NCBI GenBank assembly: GCA_050741255.1
Contig: JBOIEQ010000208.1
Coordinates: forward strand, 1 to 5,854
DNA from: CAZXNF01 sp050741255
GTDB taxonomy: Bacteria > Pseudomonadota > Gammaproteobacteria > Burkholderiales > SG8-41
DNA length: 5,854 nt
Direction: 5' to 3'
The notes under the pieces were generated by a model, which saw only the letters and a program-made list of their open reading frames with translations, ran no database searches and was not told the DNA's origin. This document shows, piece by piece, positions 1-4,907 of this stretch (positions are counted from its first letter, which is position 1; the number at the start of each line of letters is the position of its first letter). Both the position numbers and the translations under genes were made by a program.

Positions 1-69
1 GGCGATCCGTCGGCGCTGGTGCGCGAACCCGTCGGCTGGGCGCTCGCGCAGGGCACCGCAGCCGGTTGA
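1..69 (+). CDS. C-terminal end of an unidentified protein (partial, runs off left edge)
   Basis: Reading frame 1 is open from the first base and ends in TGA at 67-69, giving 22 residues that finish with ALAQGTAAG. The codons are rich in G/C at third positions, as in the confirmed genes of the window. The stop lies one base from the stop of the opposite-strand dioxygenase gene, the tight tail-to-tail packing normal in a compact bacterial genome. The fragment is too short to assign a family, and a chance open frame at this GC content cannot be excluded. Confidence 0.4.
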   Translation, partial: GDPSALVREPVGWALAQGTAAG

Positions 70-70
70 A

Positions 71-790
71 TCAGTGGATCGCGATTTCGCGCACCGCCCG
101 GTTCGCCCCCGCCGGCAGCGCGCAGGCGCGATGCATGAGCGCGCGGTTGTCCCACGCCACGAAGTCGCCCGGCTGGAAGACGTGCGTGTAGATGCGGGGC
201 AGCGTCGTGGCCTGCGCCATCAGTGCCGTGAGCAGTCGCTGTGCGTCCGCATTGGCCATGCCTTCGATGCCGACGGCGTGGTAACCGACGAACAGCGCGG
301 TTTCGGCGTCGTGCCGTGGCGAGAAGACCAGCGGTTGCGCCGCGCGTTGCCCGGGCACCGAGCGGAAGGTATGTACCCCCACGCGACCGGCGATGGCCTG
401 TTGCTCCGCGATCGGCAATGCGCGCCACGCGGCGCGCATCGACACGAACTGCATGCCTGGGGCGCCGGGCGCGGCGATTTCCGGATAGAGGAGGGTGGCG
501 CGCGCGGGCGCGTCCACGATGGCGCCGACGTGATGCCAGCGCTGATCGGGGCTCGGGCCCTCGCCGGTAAAGCGTTTCACGCCACCGTCGATCCGGCCCA
601 GTGCGTTGCCCAGCGCTACCAGTGCTTCGTCGGTCATGCGGGTGTCGCGCACGACAACCAGCGCATGTTGCCGGAGGGCCGCGTCGAGAGCGGCGGGCGC
701 GGGCAGCGTCGGCAGTTCCACGCCGAAGTCGGGGTGTAGGGTTTGCATGCGGAGGGCGGGTCGTTGCGGTGGGGGCTGCGACTGCGGCAT
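71..790 (-). CDS. TauD/TfdA-family 2-oxoglutarate dioxygenase-like protein with an altered metal-binding triad
   Basis: Predicted cytoplasmic protein of 239 residues. Family members use Fe(II), 2-oxoglutarate and O2 to hydroxylate small substrates such as sulfonates or aryloxyacetates. Family landmarks seen in order: an N-terminal HPDFGVEL stretch (19-26), the first triad region RWHHVGA (84-90), LLYPEIAAPG followed by SMRAAWRALP (117-126, the usual 'AAYxALP' helix), QPLVFSP (152-158), then QPGDFVAWDNRALMHRA (206-222), which supplies the distal metal His220. Arg234 aligns with the Arg that binds 2-oxoglutarate in TauD. The usual His-x-Asp is His86-His87-Val88, so the acidic iron ligand is missing. 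It may be inactive, use another metal geometry, or do different chemistry. It is somewhat shorter than TauD (283). The frame stays open upstream to 1063, but that part lies antisense to the SBP gene and has no family similarity, so I start at ATG 790. ATG 748 (225 residues, beginning MQTLHPDFG) is nearly as plausible, since neither has a clear ribosome binding site. The gene is divergent from the SBP gene at 855. Confidence 0.85.
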   Translation of the reverse strand: MPQSQPPPQRPALRMQTLHPDFGVELPTLPAPAALDAALRQHALVVVRDTRMTDEALVALGNALGRIDGGVKRFTGEGPSPDQRWHHVGAIVDAPARATLLYPEIAAPGAPGMQFVSMRAAWRALPIAEQQAIAGRVGVHTFRSVPGQRAAQPLVFSPRHDAETALFVGYHAVGIEGMANADAQRLLTALMAQATTLPRIYTHVFQPGDFVAWDNRALMHRACALPAGANRAVREIAIH

Positions 791-821
791 TATCGCCGAG
801 GGATGCAGGTATGAAAACTGC

Positions 822-835
822 TTTGCCCGTGCAAA
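822..835. promoter_or_regulatory. Inverted repeat TTTGC-N4-GCAAA, possible operator between divergent genes
   Basis: A perfect 5-bp dyad with a 4-bp spacer (CCGT) sits in the 64-bp region between the divergent start codons at 790 and 855, ending 8 bases before the ribosome binding site AGGGA (843-847). Position and symmetry fit a regulator-binding site controlling one or both genes. No regulator gene is in the window, and a dyad this short can arise by chance. I could not find a convincing -35/-10 pair in this gap; TATGAA at 810-815 is the best weak -10 candidate for the rightward gene. Confidence 0.25.
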
Positions 836-854
836 CCTTTTCAGGGAACAGAAC

Positions 855-1838
855 ATGAAATTGCGTGCTGCCTGCGTCTGCGTATCCGCAGGATGGATGA
901 TGGCCACCGGGAGTGCGCCCGCGCAAACACCGCCGCCGCCGTATCCGAGCAAACCGATCCGATTGGTCGTGCCGTATCCGCCCGGCGCGGCGAACGACAT
1001 CCTTGCCCGCGCGCTCGCGCAGCGGCTGGGGCCCGCGCTGGGGCAGAACATCGTGGTGGACAACCGCGCGGGCGGCGGCGGGCATATCGGCGCGGAAGCG
1101 GTGGCGCGCGCGCCCGCCGATGGTTACACGCTCCTCATCGGCACCAGCGGGTTGATCACGATCGGTCCGAACCTGTATCCCAAGCTGCCATACCAGCCGC
1201 AGCGCGACCTGGCACCGGTGGTGCGCTTCGCGACGGTGCCCTATGTCTTTGCCGTGCCGGCCTCGCTCGGCATCAGCAAGGCGAGCGAACTGGCGGCGCT
1301 GGCGAAGGCGAAACCCGGCGCGCTCAATTTCGCATCCTCGGGTAACGGCTCGGTGCCGCACCTGTGCGGAGAGCTCTTCAACCTGCGGGCCGGGGTGAAG
1401 ATGGTGCACATCCCGTACAAAGGCGGTGCGCAGGCCGTGACCGACCTCATCGCGGGCCAGGTGCAGCTCTACTGCGGCGGCATCCCGACGGTGCTCGCGC
1501 AGGTCAGGGCGGGCAAGCTGCGGATGGCGGGGGTGACGGCGAAGACCCGCACGCCGCTGCTGCCAGACGAACCGACGCTGGCCGAACAGGGCATCGCCGG
1601 CGTGGAGGTGAATTCGTGGACCGGCATCATGGCGCCAGCGGGAACGCCCGCCGCGGTGGTGACGCGGCTGCACCGCGAGACCGAGCGCATCATGAAGTCC
1701 GACGAGATGCGCCAGTACGTGCTCAATCAGGGCGCGGAGGCGGAAGCGGTGGGGCCGGCGGATTTCGCCGCGGCGATCAAGGCGGAGACGCTGCGCTGGG
1801 GCGCGGTGGTAAAGGCCTCCGGCGCGAAGGTGGATTGA
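855..1838 (+). CDS. Bug/TctC-family periplasmic tripartite tricarboxylate transporter substrate-binding protein (SBP 1)
   Basis: Periplasmic solute-binding protein of 327 residues, the usual family length (about 320-330). Residues 1-23 look like a Sec signal peptide (MKLR start, hydrophobic core, cleavage after APA23). Family blocks follow: YPSKPIRLVVPYPPGAAND (30-48, first ligand-binding loop), VVDNRAGGGGHIGAEAVA (67-84), DGYTLL (89-94), SSGNGSVPHL (161-170, second ligand-binding loop), PYKGG (187-191) and SWTGIMAPAGTP (254-265). In known Bug proteins these two loops hold the carboxylate end of ligands such as aspartate, glutamate, nicotinate or citrate; the ligand here is unknown. Start choice: ATG 855 has AGGGA at 843-847 with a 7-base spacer and gives the signal peptide; the frame is open back to 606, but that part overlaps the dioxygenase antisense. 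Oddities: mature-domain Cys171 and Cys207 sit next to the binding loops, and the first loop reads PGAAND rather than the common PGGxxD. No TctA/TctB gene is adjacent. It converges on SBP 2. Confidence 0.93.
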   Translation: MKLRAACVCVSAGWMMATGSAPAQTPPPPYPSKPIRLVVPYPPGAANDILARALAQRLGPALGQNIVVDNRAGGGGHIGAEAVARAPADGYTLLIGTSGLITIGPNLYPKLPYQPQRDLAPVVRFATVPYVFAVPASLGISKASELAALAKAKPGALNFASSGNGSVPHLCGELFNLRAGVKMVHIPYKGGAQAVTDLIAGQVQLYCGGIPTVLAQVRAGKLRMAGVTAKTRTPLLPDEPTLAEQGIAGVEVNSWTGIMAPAGTPAAVVTRLHRETERIMKSDEMRQYVLNQGAEAEAVGPADFAAAIKAETLRWGAVVKASGAKVD

Positions 1839-1843
1839 GTGAC

Positions 1844-1910
1844 GTCATTCCGGTGAAGACCGGAATCTAGTGCTTTTGAATTTCTGGACCCCGGCCTTGG
1901 CCGGGGTGAC
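1844..1910. repeat. REP-like intergenic element with two perfect hairpins
   Basis: Two adjacent perfect inverted repeats fill most of the gap between convergent SBP genes. The first is ATTCCGGT-GAAG-ACCGGAAT (1847-1866); the second is ACCCCGGCC-TT-GGCCGGGGT (1888-1907). The outer ends GTCATTCCGG (1844-1853) and CCGGGGTGAC (1901-1910) are themselves imperfect complements, as are the inner flanks TCTAG and CTGGA, so the unit could also fold as one larger cruciform. The pattern GTCATTCC...GGAATC...CTGGA...CCGG...GTGAC is the familiar form of dispersed REP-type intergenic repeats in proteobacteria. Copies elsewhere in the genome cannot be checked here. Confidence 0.75.
1888..1907. terminator. Possible bidirectional terminator hairpin between convergent genes
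   Basis: This is a very GC-rich perfect 9-bp stem 50 bases after the stop of SBP 1 and 39 bases after the stop of SBP 2 on the other strand. No long T-tract follows on either side: the rightward strand continues GACGGGG, and the leftward strand reads AGAAATTCAAAAGC. If it terminates, it is not a canonical intrinsic terminator. It may instead protect the 3' ends of the mRNAs, as REP hairpins are known to do. Confidence 0.4.
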
Positions 1911-1945
1911 GGGGCTAAACAAGACGTCTCAAGGTCGTCACGAAG

Positions 1946-2920
1946 TCAGTCCGCCTTGATGTTGGCAGCCTTCACGAGCTTGGCCCACTTCGCCGTTTCT
2001 TCCACCAGCATCCTGTCGGTCTGCTGTGGCGTGCTGGCCACGATGTCCACGCCCTGGCCGGCCATCCGCGACTTCATCTCGGGCTGCTGCATGATCTTCG
2101 CGACGGCGCCGTAAATCCGGTCCACGATGGGGCGCGGTGTTTGCGCCGGTACCAGCAGCGCGTACCAGGTGCCGGTCTCGACGCCCGGGAACCCCGCCTC
2201 CGTCATCGTCGGCACGTCCGGCAGCAGGCCGGAGCGGCGTTTGTCCGCCACCGCCAGTGCGCGCAAGCGGTCGGCCTTGATGTACTGCTCGAAGGCCAGC
2301 GGGCCGGCGAACATCAGCTGCACGTGGCCGCCGAGGAGGTCGGTGACGCCGGGGCCGGAGCCCTTGTACGGCACATGCTGGATCTGCACGCCGGTGACGT
2401 ACTTCAGCAGTTCGCCGGAGAGGTGTGGCGAGCTGCCGTTGCCGCCGGAGGCGAAGTTGAGCGTATTGGGTTTGGCCTTGGCGAGCGCGATGAGTTCCTT
2501 GACCGATTTCACCGGGACCGACGGATGCACCGCCAGGATGTTGGGCTGGGTGACGACGACCGACACGCCCGCGAAATCCTTGATGGGGTCGAAGGGGAGC
2601 TTGGGGATGAGGCTGGGCGTTACCGTGTGCGTGGTGGTCACCATCAGCACCGTGTAGCCGTCGGGCAGCGCCTTGGCCGTCATGTCCGTGCCGATGATGC
2701 TGCTCGCGCCGGCGCGGTTGTCGATGACGATTTGCTGCCCGAGGGCCTCGCCCAGCGCGGGCTGGATGATGCGGCCGAGGTTATCCGCGCTGCCGCCGGG
2801 GGCGAACGGCATGATCATGCGGATGGGTTTGGTCGGGTAGGCCTGCGCGCAGACGGTGGCGGAGGTCAGCGTTGCGATCAGCGCGAGCGGCAGGCGGTGG
2901 AGCGTTGAGCGTGCAGGCAT
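1946..2920 (-). CDS. Bug/TctC-family periplasmic tripartite tricarboxylate transporter substrate-binding protein (SBP 2)
   Basis: Periplasmic solute-binding protein of 324 residues. Residues 1-25 form a Sec signal peptide (MPARSTLHR n-region, LPLALIATL core, cleavage likely after VCA25). Family blocks: YPTKPIRMIMPFAPGGSAD (28-46, the canonical PFxPGGxxD loop), IDNRAGASSIIGTDM (66-80), DGYTVLM (87-93), ASGGNGSSPHLSGEL (157-171, second ligand loop), VPYKGSGPGVTDLLGG (183-198), LLPDVPTMTEAG (232-243). The NRAG region differs from SBPs 1 and 3, which share HIGAEAVA or NIGAEAVA, so this is probably the most divergent of the three. Start choice: ATG at 2920 gives a proper signal peptide; an upstream extension to 3106 is charged and not signal-like. 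The ribosome binding site is poor. An extended -10 box on this strand lies at 2974-2966. The gene is divergent from the SBP 3 operon and convergent with SBP 1. The ligand is unknown. Confidence 0.93.
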   Translation of the reverse strand: MPARSTLHRLPLALIATLTSATVCAQAYPTKPIRMIMPFAPGGSADNLGRIIQPALGEALGQQIVIDNRAGASSIIGTDMTAKALPDGYTVLMVTTTHTVTPSLIPKLPFDPIKDFAGVSVVVTQPNILAVHPSVPVKSVKELIALAKAKPNTLNFASGGNGSSPHLSGELLKYVTGVQIQHVPYKGSGPGVTDLLGGHVQLMFAGPLAFEQYIKADRLRALAVADKRRSGLLPDVPTMTEAGFPGVETGTWYALLVPAQTPRPIVDRIYGAVAKIMQQPEMKSRMAGQGVDIVASTPQQTDRMLVEETAKWAKLVKAANIKAD

Positions 2921-2965
2921 GGCGGCTGAAAATGATCCGGAAAACGATGAACGGGAATGATGGCG

Positions 2966-2974
2966 ATCATAGCA
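2966..2974 (-). promoter_or_regulatory. Extended -10 promoter element (TGCTATGAT) for the leftward SBP 2 gene
   Basis: Read on the minus strand, 2974 to 2966 is TGCTATGAT, which matches the extended -10 consensus TGnTATAAT at all but one defined base. It would start transcription near 2959, about 40 bases before the SBP 2 start codon. No good -35 hexamer is present at 16-19 bases, which an extended -10 promoter does not strictly need. Confidence 0.4.
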
Positions 2975-3019
2975 GCCTTCGCGGCGCGGGCGGACACCTG
3001 CAAGCACAGCCATTGCGCG

Positions 3020-3049
3020 TTGCCTCTGTGGTGCCTGCGCTTCTATAAT
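3020..3049 (+). promoter_or_regulatory. Sigma-70-type promoter for the SBP 3-hydrolase operon
   Basis: A perfect -10 hexamer TATAAT (3044-3049) is preceded by TTGCCT (3020-3025, four of six matches to TTGACA) at an 18-base spacing. The predicted transcription start is near 3056, leaving a 5' leader of about 74 bases before the start codon at 3130. TATAAT is rare by chance in DNA this GC-rich, and it lies in a 209-bp divergent intergenic region, where a promoter is expected. Confidence 0.65.
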
Positions 3050-3129
3050 CTCCGCACACCCCCGTTGCTTCCGCGGCCTCCTGTTGGTGCAGAGACCAGG
3101 CGGCATTTTTTGTCTGACTGGAAAACTGC

Positions 3130-4098
3130 ATGCGACTTCTGCTGCTTCCGTGCGCGTTCACCGCGCTTTGTGCTTGCACCGCTGGCGGGACGCTTGCCCA
3201 GACGTATCCCGCCAAGCCGATCCGCCTCATTTCAGGTTTCGTGGCCGGCGGCTCCAACGATCACCACGCCCGCGTGCTCGCGCCGAAGCTCTCCGAACTG
3301 CTGGGCCAGAACGTCATTGTGGAGAATCGCGCCGGCGCCGGCGGCAACATCGGCGCGGAGGCGGTCGCGAAGGCCGTGCCGGACGGTTACACGCTGCTGA
3401 TGGGCGCGGGCTCGATGGCCACCGCCCCCAGCATCTACGCAAAGCTGCCGTACGACATCCAGAAGGACTTCGCGCCGATCTCGATCACCTGCCAGGTGCA
3501 GAACGTGCTGGTGCTGCATCCGTCGATCCCGGCGAAGACGGTGAAGGAACTCGTGGCCATCGCGAAAGCGAAGCCCGGCGTGCTCAATTACGCGTCCTCC
3601 GGCGTCGGCGCGACGCCGCATTTCTCGGCGGAGATGTTCCGCCTGCTGGCGGGCATCAACATCGTCCACGTGCCGTACAAGGGGCAGACCGAGGCCTTCA
3701 TCGACCTGCTGTCGGGCCGCGTCGATTTCATGTTCACGGTGATCCAGGGCGCGTTGCCGCACATCGAGACCGGCAAGATGCGCGCGCTCGCCGTCAGCGC
3801 GAACAACCGCTCGCCGGCGCTGCCCGCCGTGCCGACGATGCAGGAGGCCGGCATCAAGGGCTATGAACTGAGTTCCTGGTTCGGCCTGATGGCGCCGCCC
3901 GGTACCCCTCGGCCGCTCGTGGACCGCCTGAATGCCACTGCGCTTAAGGTGCTGGCGATGAAGGACGTGCAGGAGAAGGTGATCGCCGGCGGCTCCGAGC
4001 CGGTGACGAGCACGCCGGAGCAGTTTGCCGAGCGCATCCGCAACGACGTCGTGAAATTCCAAAAACTGGCCCAGGCCGCAGGAATCAAGCCCCAATGA
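3130..4098 (+). CDS. Bug/TctC-family periplasmic tripartite tricarboxylate transporter substrate-binding protein (SBP 3)
   Basis: Periplasmic solute-binding protein of 322 residues, first gene of a probable operon. Signal peptide at residues 1-23 (MRLLLLP start, cleavage after TLA23). The segment LCAC (13-16) also resembles a weak lipobox, so lipid anchoring at Cys16 is possible but less likely because Cys is unusual at the second position. Family blocks: YPAKPIRLISGFVAGGSND (26-44, first ligand loop, with SGF in place of the usual VPF), VENRAGAGGNIGAEAVAKA (64-82), DGYTLLM (85-91), SSGVGATPHFSAEMF (156-170, second ligand loop), VPYKGQ (181-186) and SSWFGLMAPPGTPRPLVDRL (248-267). The ribosome binding site is weak (TGGA, 3119-3122). 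The stop codon overlaps the start of the first hydrolase as ATGA (4095-4098), so the two are probably translationally coupled. This ties transport and hydrolysis together and suggests that the ligand is a substrate, product or analogue handled by the hydrolases. No TctA/TctB genes are seen. Confidence 0.93.
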   Translation: MRLLLLPCAFTALCACTAGGTLAQTYPAKPIRLISGFVAGGSNDHHARVLAPKLSELLGQNVIVENRAGAGGNIGAEAVAKAVPDGYTLLMGAGSMATAPSIYAKLPYDIQKDFAPISITCQVQNVLVLHPSIPAKTVKELVAIAKAKPGVLNYASSGVGATPHFSAEMFRLLAGINIVHVPYKGQTEAFIDLLSGRVDFMFTVIQGALPHIETGKMRALAVSANNRSPALPAVPTMQEAGIKGYELSSWFGLMAPPGTPRPLVDRLNATALKVLAMKDVQEKVIAGGSEPVTSTPEQFAERIRNDVVKFQKLAQAAGIKPQ

Positions 4099-4907
4099 CC
4101 ACCGAACTGACTTACACCGCCAGCGATGGCGTGAAACTGGCCTACCGGCTGGACGACTTCACCGATCCGTGGAAGGAAGCCCCGTGGCTGATCCTCGTGC
4201 ATCCCGGCATGGGGAGCGCGGAGCGGCTGTTCGGGTGGGTGCCACACTTCGCGCGCCAGTTCCGCGTCGTGCGCCCCGACATTCGCGGCCACGGCAAGTC
4301 GGAAGCGGGGCTGGACCAGCCGCTGACGCTGGAGCGCCTCGGCAAGGACTTCATCGAACTGCTCGACCACCTGGGCGCGAAACAGGCCCACGTCATGGGC
4401 TCCTCGGCCGGCGGCATGGTGGCGATGCAGGGCGCCTTCCTGCAGCCGCAGCGTTTTGCGTCGCTCGCGCTCTATGCCGCGACCGCCGGCATCCACCCCG
4501 ACCGGCCGAAGAAGGGCAACTGGCTCGAGCGCGTCGGCAAGCACGGCGTGCGGCATTTCCTGAACGACACCGTGCGCGACCGCATCGGCGACGCCTCGCC
4601 CGAGCAGGTGAAGTGGTACCTCGATTCGGCGGAGGGCATCACGACCGAGTACCTGGCGAAATTTGTGCCGCTGATGGCGAGCGAGTATTTCCCGGAGAAA
4701 CTGGCGCGCTTCAACTTTCCGGTGCTGATGGTGATTCCGGATCCCGATCCCATGGTCGTGCGCAGCCAGTACGACGAAATGATGAAGCATCTCAAACATG
4801 GCAAGCTGGTGACCATCCCGGGCGCCGGGCATGGCATGACGGCCGAAATTCCCGACCGTTGCGCGGAAATCCTGAGCAACTACCTGTCCGACCTGAAAGG
4901 AAAGTGA
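4095..4907 (+). CDS. Alpha/beta-fold hydrolase 1 (esterase/lactonase-like)
   Basis: Cytoplasmic protein of 270 residues with no signal peptide. Alpha/beta hydrolase landmarks: SDGVKLAYRLDD then DPWK (10-27); the oxyanion strand LVHPGMG (34-40), with HP in place of the usual HG; PDIRGHGKS (61-69), the typical post-strand-4 motif; the nucleophile elbow GSSAG (102-106) with Ser104; VIPDPDPMV (213-221), where Asp218 is the likely catalytic acid (Asp216 possible); and GAGHGM (243-248) with His246. The triad is thus complete. Residues about 130-200 form the helical cap, which sets substrate choice. The family covers enol-lactonases, esterases and C-C hydrolases such as those in aromatic degradation; the true substrate cannot be read from sequence. 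The start overlaps the SBP 3 stop (ATGA), with AGGA at 4080-4083 upstream. The stop overlaps the start of hydrolase 2 (TGATG). Confidence 0.92.
   Translation: MTTELTYTASDGVKLAYRLDDFTDPWKEAPWLILVHPGMGSAERLFGWVPHFARQFRVVRPDIRGHGKSEAGLDQPLTLERLGKDFIELLDHLGAKQAHVMGSSAGGMVAMQGAFLQPQRFASLALYAATAGIHPDRPKKGNWLERVGKHGVRHFLNDTVRDRIGDASPEQVKWYLDSAEGITTEYLAKFVPLMASEYFPEKLARFNFPVLMVIPDPDPMVVRSQYDEMMKHLKHGKLVTIPGAGHGMTAEIPDRCAEILSNYLSDLKGK

Noticed and set aside
80..91. Small dyad CGCGA-TT-TCGCG near the tail-to-tail gene ends, considered as a terminator
   Set aside because: It lies inside the dioxygenase coding end, has a 2-base loop and no T-tract, and short CG-rich dyads are expected by chance here.
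606..854. Upstream extension of the SBP 1 frame (83 extra residues)
   Set aside because: ATG 855 has a good ribosome binding site and begins a clear signal peptide; the extension is an antisense shadow of the dioxygenase gene.
791..1063. Open upstream extension of the dioxygenase-like frame (330 residues in total)
   Set aside because: It lies antisense to the signal peptide and first ligand loop of SBP 1 and has no family-like sequence; the core domain begins just after ATG 790/748.
2921..3106. Upstream extension of the SBP 2 frame (62 extra residues)
   Set aside because: It is rich in Arg and polar residues, would bury the signal peptide internally, and crosses the predicted promoter.
3861..4832. 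Long minus-strand open frame (323 residues) opposite hydrolase 1
   Set aside because: Typical high-GC antisense shadow: His/Arg/Gln-rich, no domain motif, fully covered by a confirmed gene.
4169..4906. Apparent 519-residue fusion ending with hydrolase 2
   Set aside because: The first 246 residues are an out-of-frame reading of hydrolase 1, with Arg/Ala/Gly-rich low-complexity composition; the real start at 4907 has a ribosome binding site and family N-terminus.
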